Source: Streptomyces sp. WM4235
Lineage (GTDB): Bacteria > Actinomycetota > Actinomycetes > Streptomycetales > Streptomycetaceae
Reading direction: 5' to 3'
NCBI RefSeq assembly: GCF_001279725.1
Contig: NZ_LGDE01000090.1
Coordinates: forward strand, 1 to 64,000
DNA: 64,000 nt
The translations under genes were made by a program, and so were the position numbers. The notes under the pieces are model-generated. The model did no database searches and had not been told where the DNA came from. It worked only from the letters and a program-made list of their open reading frames with translations. Position 1 is the first letter of the stretch, and every line of letters starts with the position of its first letter. Positions 26,660 through 37,025 of the stretch are shown here, piece by piece.

Positions 26660-27091
26660 TCAGGAATCGGAGGAGGTGCGGGGGCGGCCGCGCGGCGGAA
26701 TCGGCGCCGCCCCGCCCGGCAGTCGGCCGGAGTCGGCCAGGGCCCGTCGGAGCAGGAACTCGATCTGCGCGTTGGCGCTGCGCAGCTCCTCGCCGGCCCA
26801 ACGCGCCAGCGCGTCGTACACCTGCGGGTCCAGCCGCAGCAGGACCTGCTTGCGGGCCTGGCGCGCGGCCCGCGCCGTGCGTTCGGTGCCCCGCGCCGGC
26901 GGGGCGTCGGACGCCCCGCCGGACCTGCTGTCGGAGCCCCCGGCCACCGCCCCGCCGGACTGCGGGGCGGACTGCGCGGCGGCGCCGGACGATGTGCCGG
27001 ACTGCGCGGCGGGCCGGGTGCCGGGTCGGCGGCCGGGCTCCCCGCCGGGCCCGGCGGCGGGGTCGGGGTGCGTGCCGCGGATGGGGCTCAC
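26660..27091 (-). CDS. Ribbon-helix-helix (Arc/CopG-like) DNA-binding protein
   Basis: Protein of 143 aa. The first 75 residues are Gly/Pro/Ser/Ala-rich and likely disordered. An RHH domain follows at about 79-120: KQVLLRLDPQVYDALARWAG with a beta strand then EELRSANAQIEFLLRRAL, the same form seen in HicB- and Arc-like repressors. GTG 27091 overlaps the stop of the SPFH gene (GTGA), so both proteins are made from one mRNA. A symmetric palindrome lies upstream of that operon, which this dimeric protein could bind for autoregulation (inference). Confidence 0.82.
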   Translation of the reverse strand: MSPIRGTHPDPAAGPGGEPGRRPGTRPAAQSGTSSGAAAQSAPQSGGAVAGGSDSRSGGASDAPPARGTERTARAARQARKQVLLRLDPQVYDALARWAGEELRSANAQIEFLLRRALADSGRLPGGAAPIPPRGRPRTSSDS

Positions 27092-28044
27092 TGATAGAGG
27101 GTGCCCGTGTTGATGACGGGCTGCGCCGCGCGATCACCGCACAGGACGACCATCAGGTTGGAGACCATGGAGGCCTTGCGTTCCGGGTCCAGGTCCACGA
27201 TGTCCTCCTCGGCCAGGCGGGTCAGGGCGAGTTCCACCATGCCCACCGCGCCCTCGACGATCTGCTTGCGGGCCGCCACGACGGCGCCCGCCTGCTGGCG
27301 CTGGAGCATCGCGGAGGCGATCTCCGGAGCGTACGCGAGATGCGTGAACCGGGACTCGATGATGTGCACGCCCGCCGCCTCGACCCGGGTCGCCAGTTCC
27401 ACCGCGAGTTCCTCGGTGATCGCCTCGGCGTTGCCGCGCAGCGACAGCCCGCCCTCGTCGTGCGAGTCGTAGGGGTACTCGATCGCGATGTGCCGGACCG
27501 CGGCCTCGGTCTGCGTCTCCACGAACTCCGTGAAGTCCTCGACCTCGAAGACCGCGCGCGCGGTGTCCTCCACCCGCCACACCACGACCGCCGCCAGCTC
27601 GATCGGATTGCCGTACGCGTCGTTCACCTTCAGGACGGCCGTCTCGTGGTTGCGGACCCGGGTGGAGATCTTCCTGCGGGAGGTCAGCGGGTTGACCCAG
27701 CGCAGCCCGTCGGTCCGGACGGTCCCCCGGTAGCGGCCGAAGAGCTGGACGACCCGGGCCTCGCCCGGGGCCACCGTGTTCAGCCCGCACATGGCGATGA
27801 TCGAGGCGGGGATCAGCAGCACGCCGAGCGTGATCAGTACGGCCTTGGCCGCCGTCGCGGCGACGATCGCGCCGCCCGCGATGAGGCCGGCCCCGACGAG
27901 GACTCCGACCAGTCCGAGCAGCAGGGCCGCTCCGCCGCCGACGCTGCGCGCCGCGAACTCCCTTGTGGGGCTTGCCGATGCGGTCGTCGCACGCCTGGTG
28001 TCCGTGGTGTTCCCGGTGTCGGGAGAAGCCGATGTGCTGCTCAT
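27088..28044 (-). CDS. SPFH / band 7 (stomatin-prohibitin) membrane protein
   Basis: Protein of 318 aa. A Ser/Thr-rich N-terminus of about 30 residues leads into two adjacent transmembrane helices (about 38-60 and 66-88). A band 7 domain follows (about 90-270: [60 protein letters not shown]) with a C-terminal helical part ([20 protein letters not shown]). SPFH proteins form large ring scaffolds at membranes and organise lipid microdomains or proteases. It is the first gene of a two-gene operon with an RHH regulator, 56 bp downstream of a palindromic site. Confidence 0.88.
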   Translation of the reverse strand: MSSTSASPDTGNTTDTRRATTASASPTREFAARSVGGGAALLLGLVGVLVGAGLIAGGAIVAATAAKAVLITLGVLLIPASIIAMCGLNTVAPGEARVVQLFGRYRGTVRTDGLRWVNPLTSRRKISTRVRNHETAVLKVNDAYGNPIELAAVVVWRVEDTARAVFEVEDFTEFVETQTEAAVRHIAIEYPYDSHDEGGLSLRGNAEAITEELAVELATRVEAAGVHIIESRFTHLAYAPEIASAMLQRQQAGAVVAARKQIVEGAVGMVELALTRLAEEDIVDLDPERKASMVSNLMVVLCGDRAAQPVINTGTLYQ

Positions 28045-28099
28045 GTAATGCCCCCGTTTGTCATGCCGTGTCCGGACCTGTTCGGCCAGAACGCCTAGC

Positions 28100-28115
28100 A
28101 AAGTGATATCACTTT
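28100..28115. promoter_or_regulatory. 16-bp palindrome upstream of the SPFH operon
   Basis: AAAGTGATATCACTTT is a perfect 16-bp palindrome, markedly AT-rich for this genome. On the minus strand, TTGCGG followed 16 nt later by TATCAC overlaps it, so it may cover the -10 of the SPFH promoter. Candidate binder: the RHH protein encoded second in the operon. Confidence 0.6.
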
Positions 28116-28287
28116 TTGCGTACACCGCAACCCTTGCGGTCTTATGTGCGTCGGTTCCATTGGCGTGGGTGCTGATTGTCACGTCCGAATTGACCGGTAT
28201 TGATCAGGGTTAGTCGACCTTTGTCACAGCCTGCGGTGTTAGTTTTCTGAGCTGACGTCGGGGGGGTAATCGAGCGGAGCGGGAGCG

Positions 28288-30585
28288 ATGGGCCGAGCAG
28301 AAGCGCGACGGGCGCAGCAGCAGCGCGGAGCGCGGAAAGCACCGAGCGGGCGCTCCAACGGGCGCGCGGGCAAGGCGGGCCGAAAGCCGGCGGGCAAGCC
28401 CTCCGGCATACGCCGCTTCTTCACCTGGAAGAAGATCCTCGGGTACTTCTTCGGGCTGGTCCTGCTCATGATGGGCGCCCTGGTCGTCCTCTACTACATG
28501 GTGGAACCGCCGGACAAGGCCAACGAGCAGGCCGAACTCCAGAGCAACACCTACGAGTACTCCGACGGCTCGATCATGGCCCGCACGGGCAAGACGAACC
28601 GCGAGAAGGTCGGGATCGACAAGATCCCGGAGCAGGTGCGCACGGCCTTCATCGCGATCGAGAACAAGTCCTTCTACGAGGACCAGGGCGTCGACGTGAT
28701 GGGTGTCGCCCGAGGCCTGTTCAACACGGTCACCGGCAAGGGCAAGGCCGGCGGTTCGACGATCACCCAGCAGTACGTCAAGAACTACTACCTCACCCAG
28801 GACCAGTCGGCGACGCGCAAGGCCCGAGAGCTGATCATCGCTCTGAAGGTCGACCAGCGCATGAAGAAGGACGAGATCCTCCTCGGCTACCTGAACACCA
28901 ACTTCTACGGCCGCAACGCCTACGGCATCCAGGCCGCGTCACAGGCCTACTACGGCGTCGACACCGACAAGCTGACGCTGGAGCAGGGCGCCTACCTCGC
29001 CGCCGTCATCCAGGCCCCCAGCCAGTACGACTGGGCGACCGCCGGACCGAACGGCAAGCGGCTGGTCATGATCCGCTTCAACGCCGTCCTCGACAACATG
29101 GTCGAGATGGGCAAGCTGGACCCCGCCAAGCGCAAGACGTTGAAGTTCCAGGAGCCCATCAAGCCCAAGCCCGCCCCGGGCATGGACGGCCAGAAGGGCT
29201 ACTTCGTCGAGGCGGCCAAGAAGGAACTCGACCGCCAGGGCATCGACGAGGCCGCCATCGCGGCGGGCGGCTGGACGTTCCGGCTGAACATCGACAAGAA
29301 GAAGCAGGCCGCGATGGAGAAGGCGGTCGCCGACGAGCTGGAGTCCAAGCTCGACCGCAAGGACACCAAGGGCCGCCCCCAGGACCAGAGCGTCCAGGCC
29401 GGCGCCACCTCGGTGGACGCCAAGACCGGCGCGATCGTGGCGATGTACGGCGGCACGGGCCTCTCCGACAAGTACGAGAGCAACGCCCTGCGCACCGACT
29501 TCCAGCCCGGCTCGACCTTCAAGCCCATCGTGCTCGCGACGGCCCTGGAGACCGGCGCGCGGACGCAGGAGGGCAAGGAGATCACCCCCAACGCCCTCTA
29601 CGACGGAACCAGCAAGCGCCCGGTCGTCGGCAGCGACATCCCGTTCGCCCCGCAGAACCAGGACGAGCGCGACTACGGCGACCCGATGCTCACGGTCCAG
29701 AAGGCCACCAACGCCTCCGTCAACTCCGTCTACGCCCAGATGATCGTGGACACCAAGCCGGAGAAGGTGAAGAAGCAGGCGCTGGCCCTCGGCATGGTCG
29801 ACCGCGACGGCTGGCCCGCCGACAAGCCCGCCATGTCGCTCGGCACCATGAGCGCCAACACCGTCGAGATGGCCGGCGTCTACGCCACCCTCGGCAACCA
29901 CGGCAAGAAGATCACCCCGACCATCGTGAAGTCGGCCGAGCACAAGGACTCCGACTTCAAGCCGGCCGGCGCGGTCGGCAGCCAGGTCCTCACCCGCAAG
30001 ACCGCCGACACCGTCACCAAGGTGCTCACCGGCGTGGTCAACGACGGCTCCGGCGAAGTGGTCAAGAGCTCCGCCTACGAAGCCGCGGGCAAGACCGGCA
30101 CCACCGAGTCCAACGTCGCCGCCTGGTTCACCGGGTACACCCCGGAGCTCGTCACGGTCGTCGCGATGTTCGGCGAGGAGCCCAGCAGCCACAAGCAGGT
30201 CACCCTGACCGGCACCGCCGGCAAGGGCCGCGCGGGTGGCTCCAGCTTCCCGGCCGAGATCTGGCGCGCCTACACGCTGGCCGCGCTCAAGGGCCAGAGC
30301 ACCGACGAGTTCAGCCTGCCGGATGCCGAGATGGGCACGGTGGAAGCCCCGCCGCGCACCAGCTCCCCGTCCATCACGCCGAGCCAGTCGTCCAGCTCCC
30401 CGAGCACCACCCCCAGCAAGAGCTCCACCCCGCCGAAGCCGTCGACGAGCTCGCACAAGCCGGATCCGACGAAGAGCACCACGAAGCCGTCGAACTCTCC
30501 CGATCCGACGAAGTCGAACCCGACCAAGAGCCCGGACCCGACCAGGTCCCCGCTCTTCCCCCCGGCTCCCGACCCGCAGGAGTAG
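28288..30585 (+). CDS. Class A penicillin-binding protein (glycosyltransferase-transpeptidase)
   Basis: Protein of 765 aa. A basic N-terminus of about 45 residues and one transmembrane helix (about 50-72) precede a GT51 glycosyltransferase domain with catalytic Glu125 (AIENKSFYED, where most homologues have EDxxF) and GGSTITQQYVKN. The transpeptidase domain has the SxxK motif S409-K412 (GSTFKP), SVN at 477-479 and KTG at 602-604. The last 75 residues are a Ser/Thr/Pro/Lys tail without a PASTA domain. It polymerises and cross-links peptidoglycan outside the membrane. Confidence 0.95.
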   Translation: MGRAEARRAQQQRGARKAPSGRSNGRAGKAGRKPAGKPSGIRRFFTWKKILGYFFGLVLLMMGALVVLYYMVEPPDKANEQAELQSNTYEYSDGSIMARTGKTNREKVGIDKIPEQVRTAFIAIENKSFYEDQGVDVMGVARGLFNTVTGKGKAGGSTITQQYVKNYYLTQDQSATRKARELIIALKVDQRMKKDEILLGYLNTNFYGRNAYGIQAASQAYYGVDTDKLTLEQGAYLAAVIQAPSQYDWATAGPNGKRLVMIRFNAVLDNMVEMGKLDPAKRKTLKFQEPIKPKPAPGMDGQKGYFVEAAKKELDRQGIDEAAIAAGGWTFRLNIDKKKQAAMEKAVADELESKLDRKDTKGRPQDQSVQAGATSVDAKTGAIVAMYGGTGLSDKYESNALRTDFQPGSTFKPIVLATALETGARTQEGKEITPNALYDGTSKRPVVGSDIPFAPQNQDERDYGDPMLTVQKATNASVNSVYAQMIVDTKPEKVKKQALALGMVDRDGWPADKPAMSLGTMSANTVEMAGVYATLGNHGKKITPTIVKSAEHKDSDFKPAGAVGSQVLTRKTADTVTKVLTGVVNDGSGEVVKSSAYEAAGKTGTTESNVAAWFTGYTPELVTVVAMFGEEPSSHKQVTLTGTAGKGRAGGSSFPAEIWRAYTLAALKGQSTDEFSLPDAEMGTVEAPPRTSSPSITPSQSSSSPSTTPSKSSTPPKPSTSSHKPDPTKSTTKPSNSPDPTKSNPTKSPDPTRSPLFPPAPDPQE

Positions 30586-30600
30586 GGACCGCCGGAGCCC

Positions 30601-30652
30601 ACGACACAGGACCGCCCCGCGGCGAGCACGCCGCGGGGCGGTCCTGTGTCGT
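30601..30652. terminator. Very strong bidirectional terminator
   Basis: A perfect 23-bp stem (30601-30623 / 30630-30652) with the 6-nt loop GAGCAC between the converging PBP and catalase genes. Confidence 0.88.
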
Positions 30653-30672
30653 ACCGGGTCGGGCGCGGGACC

Positions 30673-32139
30673 TCAGCCGCCGTCCCGGACCTTCGCCGCG
30701 ATCCGGTCGCCGGTCGCCTTGTCGATGTTGCGCCAGTACTGCAGGGCACGCTCCAGCACCGGGGGACTCACCCCGTCCAGCAGGTGCCCGGCGACGTTCG
30801 AGACGAGGCGCTCGCGCGCCGCGTCGTCGAAGACCTCCCGCACCATCGTGCCCGGCTGGCCCCAGTCGTCGTCCTCGGAGCGCGGCGTGTACGCCTCGCG
30901 GACCATCTCGCCGGACGTCGCCCAGCCCGCCGGCTCGCCGAAGCGGGCCGTGTCCGCGGCCGGGCCGCCGTAGGAGTTCGGGGCGTACGGGCGCGCCGCC
31001 GCCGACGCCTCGAAGCGCATCGCGCCGTCCTTGGCGTACGAGGAGACCAGCGACCGGGCCCGGTTCGGCGGGAGCTGCGTGTAGTTCGCCCCGATCCGGT
31101 AGCGGTGCGTGTCCGGGTACGAGAACAGCCGGCCCAGCAGCATCTTGTCGGGCGACGGGCCGATGCCCGGGACCAGGTTCGACGGTTCGAAGGCCGCCTG
31201 CTCGATGTGGATGAAGTAGTCGTCCGGGTTCTTGTCCAGCGTCATCCGGCCGACCTCGATCAGCGGGTAGTCGCCGTGCGGCCACACCTTGGTCAGGTCG
31301 AACGGGTTGAACCGGTAGCCCGGGGCGTCCTCGAAGGGCATGACCTGCACGTGCATCGTCCACGTCGGGGCACTGCCGCCCGCGATGGCGTCGAAGAGGT
31401 CGCGCCGGTGGTAGTCGGGGTCCTCGCCCGCCAGCCGGTCCGCCTCCTCCTGCGTCAGGAACTCGTTGCCCTGGTCCGTCTTGAAGTGGTACTTCACCCA
31501 GAACTTCTCGCCGCCCGCGTTCACCCACAGGTAGGTGTGCGAGCTGAAGCCGTCCATCGTGCGGTAGTTCCTCGGGATGCCCCGGTCGCCCATCAGGATG
31601 GCCACCTGGTGCGCGGACTCCGGAGACAGGGTCCAGAAGTCCCACTGCATGTCGTGGTCGCGCAGACCGTTGTCCGGCCGGCGCTTCTGCGAGCGGATGA
31701 AGTCCTGGAACTTGCTCGGGTCACGGACGAAGAACACCGGGGTGTTGTTCCCGACCATGTCGTAGTTGCCGTGCTCGGTATAGAACTTCAGGGCGAAACC
31801 GCGCGGGTCCCGCCAGGTGTCGGGGGAGCCCTGCTCGCCCGCGACGGTCGAGAAGCGGGCCAGCATCTCGGTCCTGCGGCCCGGTTGGAAGAGGTCGGCC
31901 TTGGTGAACTGGCTGACGTCGTTGGTCACCTGGAAGACGCCGTACGCGCCCGCGCCCTTGGCGTGCACCACCCGCTCGGGGACCCGTTCCCGATTGAACT
32001 GGGCCATCTTCTCGATCAGATAGTGGTCCTGGAGCAGGATCGGGCCGTCCGGACTCACGGTGAGCGAGTGCTCGTCGCTCTCCACCGGAATCCCGACGTT
32101 GTTCGTCGTGTACGGAATCTTCTGCGCGTCCTGGGTCAC
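30673..32139 (-). CDS. Monofunctional haem catalase
   Basis: Protein of 488 aa, the small-subunit catalase size. Catalytic residues are visible: H59 in [13 protein letters not shown]131 in [12 protein letters not shown] and proximal Tyr341 in [17 protein letters not shown] 32139 is fixed by GGGAGGAC 6 nt upstream. It breaks down H2O2 in the cytoplasm and lies 50 bp downstream of a PP2C phosphatase gene on the same strand, so part of its transcription may come from there. It is separate from the OxyR-ahpCD block at 20.7-22.9 kb. Confidence 0.95.
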   Translation of the reverse strand: MTQDAQKIPYTTNNVGIPVESDEHSLTVSPDGPILLQDHYLIEKMAQFNRERVPERVVHAKGAGAYGVFQVTNDVSQFTKADLFQPGRRTEMLARFSTVAGEQGSPDTWRDPRGFALKFYTEHGNYDMVGNNTPVFFVRDPSKFQDFIRSQKRRPDNGLRDHDMQWDFWTLSPESAHQVAILMGDRGIPRNYRTMDGFSSHTYLWVNAGGEKFWVKYHFKTDQGNEFLTQEEADRLAGEDPDYHRRDLFDAIAGGSAPTWTMHVQVMPFEDAPGYRFNPFDLTKVWPHGDYPLIEVGRMTLDKNPDDYFIHIEQAAFEPSNLVPGIGPSPDKMLLGRLFSYPDTHRYRIGANYTQLPPNRARSLVSSYAKDGAMRFEASAAARPYAPNSYGGPAADTARFGEPAGWATSGEMVREAYTPRSEDDDWGQPGTMVREVFDDAARERLVSNVAGHLLDGVSPPVLERALQYWRNIDKATGDRIAAKVRDGG

Positions 32140-32189
32140 GAGCGTCCTCCCGTAGGGGTCGGTTGGGTCGCACGCATTCACCTGCCCAG

Positions 32190-34439
32190 TCAACGCCGAT
32201 CATGCGCCCCCGGCAACGGGAGCTCGAACCACACCACCTTTCCACTGCTCAGCCGCGTCGCACCCCAGCGGCGGGCCATCCGATTGACCAGGAACAGGCC
32301 CCGACCGCCCTCGTCGGTGTCCCGAGCCCGACGCTGGCGCGGCAGCTGCGGGGAGTCGTCGCCGACCTCGCAGCGCAACACGTCCGTCCGCAGCAGCCGC
32401 AGGGTCACCGGCCGCTCGGCGTACCGCACGGCATTGGTGACCACCTCGCTGACCAGCAGCTCCAGCGAATCGCTCAGCTCCTCCAGACCCCACCGGGTCA
32501 GCGCCCGGCGGGCGAACCGGCGGGCCCGGCCCGGCGCGGTCTCCTCCGGGTCCAGGAACCAGTACGCGACGTCACTGGGCGCGATCCCCTCGAAACGGGC
32601 CGCGAGCAGCGCGATGTCGTCGTCCCGGTCGCCAGGGCCGAGCATGTCCAGGACGTCGTCGCACAGCGCCTCCAGCGGCGGCGGGTGGTCCAGGCCCGTC
32701 AGCTGGGCGGTCGTCGCCAGCCGCTCGCGGAGCTGCTCGATGCCCGTCCACACGTCGCGCAGCCGGGACTCGACCAGCCCGTCGGTGTACAGCAGCAGGG
32801 TGGCCCCGGCCGGGGCGTCCAGCTCCACGGCCTCGAAGTCGACGCCGCCCACGCCGATCGGGGCGCCCGGCGGCACCCGGAGCACCTCGGCGCGACCGCC
32901 CAGGTGGAGCAGGACGGGCGGCGGGTGGCCGGCGTTGGCGATGGTGATCCGGTGCGAGACGGGGTCGTAGACCGCGTACAGGCAGGTCGCCATCCGGTCG
33001 GAGCCGAGCCGCTGCGCCTGCTCGTCCAGGTGGTGCAGGACCTCGGCGGGCGGCAGGTCGAGCTGCGCCAGGGTCTGCGCCGTGGTGCGCAGCTGGCCCA
33101 TGATCGCGGCGGAGGTCATGGAATGCCCCATGACGTCGCCGACGACCAGCGCGACCCGGCTGCCGGGCAGCGGTATGGCGTCGTACCAGTCGCCCCCGAC
33201 CCGGGCCGTCTCGGCGGCGGGCAGATAGCGGGAGGCCAGCCGGACCCCGGTGGGCTGGGGGAGGCTGTCCGGGAGCATGGTGCGCTGGAGCTCGTCGGCG
33301 ATGTACGCCTCACGGCCGTACAGCACCGCCTTGTCGATGCCGAGCGCGGTGTGGGTCGCCAGTTGGGCCGCGACCAGCAGGTCGTTCGTCTCGAAGGCGG
33401 GCCGGTCGGGGGTGCGCAGGAACACCGCCGCGCCGATCACGCGCCGGCGGCCCCGCAGCGGGGCCAGGATGGCCCGCTGACCGCGCGGGACGGGATGGTC
33501 GGCCCCGAGCAGCTCCGGGAGGGCGTCCTTGGCTCCTGCGGCCGATCCGAAGACCGGCCGTACGCCGCGCAGCACCTCGGCGAGCGCCCCGCCCGGCCGG
33601 ATCTCGCACAACTCGGCCGCCGGCAGGTCGCCCTGCGGGCCGACCAGGGTCATCTGGCTGAAGTCGAGCTCGCCGGCGGCCCCCGCGGCCCCGGCGGGAT
33701 CGCCCCCGGTCAGATCGTCGAGCGGCCGGAGCCGGTCGGTGCGCCGAAGCCTTAAAACGACCGGTCCGACGGGGCGCTCGTCGCCCACCGGCAGCGGGTC
33801 GCGCAGATAGACGAGGATCGCGTCCGAGAACGTCGGCACGGTGGCCCGGCACAGGCCCAGCACGATCTCGTCGAGGTCGATGCCCCGGGCGATCCGGCGG
33901 GTGGCCGCACCGACGAAGCGCAGCCGGTCGCCCTCCCTGCGGGCCGTGCCGGTTTCCGCGCCGGAGATCGGGCCGCCGCCGTGCCGGCCCGCGCCGCCGC
34001 CCACACCGTCCACCTGGACCTCGTCGGCCGGTGCGCCGTCGAGGTCGCCGGTCGGGGCGGTGGGGTCGGGGCGGCTGCCCGGCCGGGCGCCGTGCGTGAT
34101 CCGGTCCTCCCCGCCCCGGGGGCGGATCGGTTCGGGCGCGCGGTCCTGCGCCGCGGCGGCCGCGTTGCGGGCGGCCTCGCCGTCCCGGGTCCGGGCGCCG
34201 CCCTGCCCCGGCTCCCCGCCGGCCGGCACGTCCGCCGGTGAGGCGGCCGCGGTGCGCGGCCGGGGAAGTTCGCCGGCCGAGGCGGACGCGGGGGCACCGC
34301 GCTCCGAACCCGGACCTTGCGCATGCGTGCGTACGGCCTCGGTGGCCGCGACGGCGGCCTTGCCGTGGCCGGCATCGTCCGTACCTCCGCCGGAGGCGAC
34401 GGGCTGCGGGCCCTCCTGGGAGGTGGGGTACTCCGTCAC
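32190..34439 (-). CDS. SpoIIE-type PP2C phosphatase with GAF and HATPase domains
   Basis: Protein of 749 aa. Residues 1-170 are Gly/Ala/Pro/Arg-rich and predicted disordered. A GAF-like sensor spans about 172-380 ([20 protein letters not shown]). A PP2C-SpoIIE domain covers about 385-610, with metal-binding [11 protein letters not shown] and [11 protein letters not shown]-terminal anti-sigma-type HATPase covers about 625-745, with the N box [12 protein letters not shown] and [14 protein letters not shown]. The combination is typical of Streptomyces partner-switching regulators that set sigma-factor activity by acting on anti-sigma antagonists. GTG 34439 has no clear Shine-Dalgarno. Confidence 0.9.
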   Translation of the reverse strand: MTEYPTSQEGPQPVASGGGTDDAGHGKAAVAATEAVRTHAQGPGSERGAPASASAGELPRPRTAAASPADVPAGGEPGQGGARTRDGEAARNAAAAAQDRAPEPIRPRGGEDRITHGARPGSRPDPTAPTGDLDGAPADEVQVDGVGGGAGRHGGGPISGAETGTARREGDRLRFVGAATRRIARGIDLDEIVLGLCRATVPTFSDAILVYLRDPLPVGDERPVGPVVLRLRRTDRLRPLDDLTGGDPAGAAGAAGELDFSQMTLVGPQGDLPAAELCEIRPGGALAEVLRGVRPVFGSAAGAKDALPELLGADHPVPRGQRAILAPLRGRRRVIGAAVFLRTPDRPAFETNDLLVAAQLATHTALGIDKAVLYGREAYIADELQRTMLPDSLPQPTGVRLASRYLPAAETARVGGDWYDAIPLPGSRVALVVGDVMGHSMTSAAIMGQLRTTAQTLAQLDLPPAEVLHHLDEQAQRLGSDRMATCLYAVYDPVSHRITIANAGHPPPVLLHLGGRAEVLRVPPGAPIGVGGVDFEAVELDAPAGATLLLYTDGLVESRLRDVWTGIEQLRERLATTAQLTGLDHPPPLEALCDDVLDMLGPGDRDDDIALLAARFEGIAPSDVAYWFLDPEETAPGRARRFARRALTRWGLEELSDSLELLVSEVVTNAVRYAERPVTLRLLRTDVLRCEVGDDSPQLPRQRRARDTDEGGRGLFLVNRMARRWGATRLSSGKVVWFELPLPGAHDRR

Positions 34440-34691
34440 GCGTGGAATTCCGTCCGTTTGCGCTCGATGTGCGCTGCACTCAATCGGTCAGTCGCGGTAT
34501 ACCCGCTCAGCGGCAGGGGCACCACCGCCCCGCGGTTCCGCGTCCCGCTCGTTACCTCTCGCCCAGCGTTGATCTCCGGTCAAGTCCCGTGTACGGCACG
34601 TCAATTACGGATGTACAGCCTGGCGGCAACGCCGCAGACGACCCGGCGGAGGACGATCCTACGGTTGAACCCCGGGGGCGCATCAAGGGTC

Positions 34692-35399
34692 TCATGAGGT
34701 CATATGCGCCGGGGTGCGGTCCCAGTTCCCGGGGAGAACCGGCACCCTCCAGGCCGGATCCGGCCTCCACTTCTCCCATCCTGAGGAGAACGGCGCCCCC
34801 CATTCCTTGATGAGCTCCACGGCCGCCAGGCCCGCCGCCTCCACCTCGCGCGCCCGCTCGGGAGCCAGCAGCCCGCTCCGCCGCGCCTGCGCGAACTCGT
34901 CCTCGTCCAGCCACTTCCAACTGCGGTCCGGGGCCACAGCGATGTCCAGGAAGTGGTCCACGGAGTCCACCCCGCCGGCCCAGCGGGTCCGCGGTTCCTC
35001 CAGGTTCACGTACCAGTTCTTGAAGCGCCAGCCCCGCTCCCAGAACAGCCACACCGACCACGGGTCCCCGGGGCGGGCCAACTTCAGCACCCCGGCGCCG
35101 GACCAGTGCGACCGGGCGGTGGTGCGCGGCGCGGTGTACCGGGTGGCGAGGGGCTCCGCGTGGATCGGGGTGCCGTCGGCCAGCACCGGCTTCACGCACT
35201 CGGTGCCGGGGGCCATCCACACGGCCAGCAACTCGTCGGTGTCCCGCACCACCGTCACGGGCCGACAGATGTGGACCCGACCCGCGGGCCCCGGGGCGTG
35301 GTCGCGGTAGCGCCAGAGGATCTGCTCACCGGGCGCCCAGTGCGAGCCCCGGGCCCCGTCGTGCGTCCCGCCGCCCCGGCGGCCTCCGATACCTGTCAT
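34692..35399 (-). CDS. DUF402 protein (nucleoside/phosphoryl phosphatase fold)
   Basis: Protein of 235 aa with the DUF402 barrel: AVWMAPGTECVKPVL, WVSVWLFWERGWRFKNWYVNLEEP-type tryptophan-rich strands and the acidic metal cluster VDHFLDIAVAPDRSWKWLDEDEFAQA. Characterised members are divalent-metal nucleoside diphosphate phosphatases, and FomD from fosfomycin biosynthesis belongs to this family. It is probably a leaderless gene: TAAGAT (35406-35411, minus strand) ends 6 nt before ATG 35399. The physiological substrate is not known. Confidence 0.8.
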   Translation of the reverse strand: MTGIGGRRGGGTHDGARGSHWAPGEQILWRYRDHAPGPAGRVHICRPVTVVRDTDELLAVWMAPGTECVKPVLADGTPIHAEPLATRYTAPRTTARSHWSGAGVLKLARPGDPWSVWLFWERGWRFKNWYVNLEEPRTRWAGGVDSVDHFLDIAVAPDRSWKWLDEDEFAQARRSGLLAPERAREVEAAGLAAVELIKEWGAPFSSGWEKWRPDPAWRVPVLPGNWDRTPAHMTS

Positions 35400-35502
35400 G
35401 CGCAGATCTTAGGGCTGAGGTCCGCACGCGCGACGCGACGCAGGTCACGGAGGTGCCCGGGGACGGGAAACGACCGAATCCGGCCCCCGGCGGGGGGCGA
35501 TT

Positions 35503-36918
35503 TCAGGGCCGGGTCATCCGCAGGACGTCCAGCGCCTCGTCCAACTGGGTGAGGGTCAACGCGCCGCGTTCGACGTAACCCTCGTCCAGCACGACCTCCC
35601 TGATCGTCTTCCGTTCCGCCAGCGACCGCTTCGCCACCTTGGCCGCCTCCTCGTAGCCGATGTAGCGGTTCAGGGGGGTCACCACCGAGGGCGAGGATTC
35701 GGCGTACTCCCTGGCCCGCTCGGAGTTCGCGGTGATCCCGTCCACCGTCCGGTCGGCGAGCAGCCGGCTCGCGTTGCCGAGCAGGCGGATCGATTCGAGC
35801 AGGTTCCGGGCCATCACCGGGAGCATCACATTGAGCTCGAAGTTGCCGGCGGCGCCCGCGACGGCGACCGCGGTGTCGTTGCCCATCACCTGTGCGGCGA
35901 CCATGAGGACGGCCTCCGGGATCACCGGATTGACCTTTCCGGGCATGATCGAGGACCCCGGTTGCAGATCCGGGAGATTGATTTCGGCCAATCCCGTGCG
36001 CGGTCCGGAGGCCATCCAGCGCAGATCGTTGGAAATCTTGGTGAGCGAGACCGCGATCGTGCGGAGCATTCCGGACGTCTCCACCAGCGCGTCCCGGGCG
36101 CCCTGGGCCTCGAAGTGGTCCCGCGCCTCGGTCAGCGGCAGTCCGGTCGCCTCGGCCACCTCCGCGATCACGGCTGCGGAGAACCCGGGCGGCGTGTTGA
36201 TGCCGGTGCCCACGGCCGTTCCGCCCAGGGGGAGTTCGGCCAGTCGCGGCAGCGCGGCGCGCAACCGCTCGACGCCGTAGCGGATCTGGACGGCGTATCC
36301 GCCGAACTCCTGGCCGAGCGTGACCGGGGTGGCGTCCATCAGGTGGGTGCGGCCGGCCTTGACCACCGCGACGAACTCGGCGGACTTGCGCTCCATCGCG
36401 TCGGCGAGGTGCTCCAGGGACGGGATCAGCTCACCGATGACGGCGGCGGTCGCGGCGATGTGGATGGAGGACGGGAACACGTCGTTGGAGCTCTGCGAGG
36501 CGTTGACGTGGTCGTTCGGGTGGACCGGGCGGCCGAGGCGTTCGCCGGCGAGGGTGGCGATCACCTCGTTGGCGTTCATGTTCGACGAGGTGCCGGATCC
36601 GGTCTGGAACACGTCCACCGGGAAGTGCTCGTCCCAACGCCCGTCCGCGACCTCCTCGGCGGCGGACCGGACGGCCTCGGCCACATCCGCGTCCAGGACC
36701 CCCAGCCGGGCGTTCACCACGGCGGCGGCGGCCTTGATCCGGGCCAGTGCGGCGATGTGGGCGTGCTCCAGGCGCTGCCCCGAGATCGGGAAGTTCTCCA
36801 CCGCGCGCTGGGTCTGGGCCCGCCACTTCGCGTGGGCGGGGACCCGTACCTCGCCCATGGAGTCGTGCTCGATCCGGAACGCGCCGGGTGTTCCTGCGGC
36901 CTGCTGGTCCTCTGTCAT
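35503..36918 (-). CDS. fumC: Class II fumarase FumC
   Basis: Protein of 471 aa of the fumarase/aspartase superfamily. Diagnostic segments: [40 protein letters not shown] and the signature [11 protein letters not shown]. It interconverts fumarate and malate in the TCA cycle without an iron-sulfur cluster. ATG 36918 is preferred over ATG 36924 because GAGGAGG is then 8 nt away. A second, unrelated class I fumarase lies 3 kb downstream, so the strain has both oxidant-resistant and Fe-S forms. Confidence 0.95.
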   Translation of the reverse strand: MTEDQQAAGTPGAFRIEHDSMGEVRVPAHAKWRAQTQRAVENFPISGQRLEHAHIAALARIKAAAAVVNARLGVLDADVAEAVRSAAEEVADGRWDEHFPVDVFQTGSGTSSNMNANEVIATLAGERLGRPVHPNDHVNASQSSNDVFPSSIHIAATAAVIGELIPSLEHLADAMERKSAEFVAVVKAGRTHLMDATPVTLGQEFGGYAVQIRYGVERLRAALPRLAELPLGGTAVGTGINTPPGFSAAVIAEVAEATGLPLTEARDHFEAQGARDALVETSGMLRTIAVSLTKISNDLRWMASGPRTGLAEINLPDLQPGSSIMPGKVNPVIPEAVLMVAAQVMGNDTAVAVAGAAGNFELNVMLPVMARNLLESIRLLGNASRLLADRTVDGITANSERAREYAESSPSVVTPLNRYIGYEEAAKVAKRSLAERKTIREVVLDEGYVERGALTLTQLDEALDVLRMTRP

Positions 36919-37025
36919 TTCCATGGCCTCCTCAAAAAGTTGAGCAATTGTCTTGTTCGAACTGTTCCCAAGTCATCTACCGGCCAGTAAATACCGGGGG
37001 TAACACCGATCTCGGGGAGGCGTTC

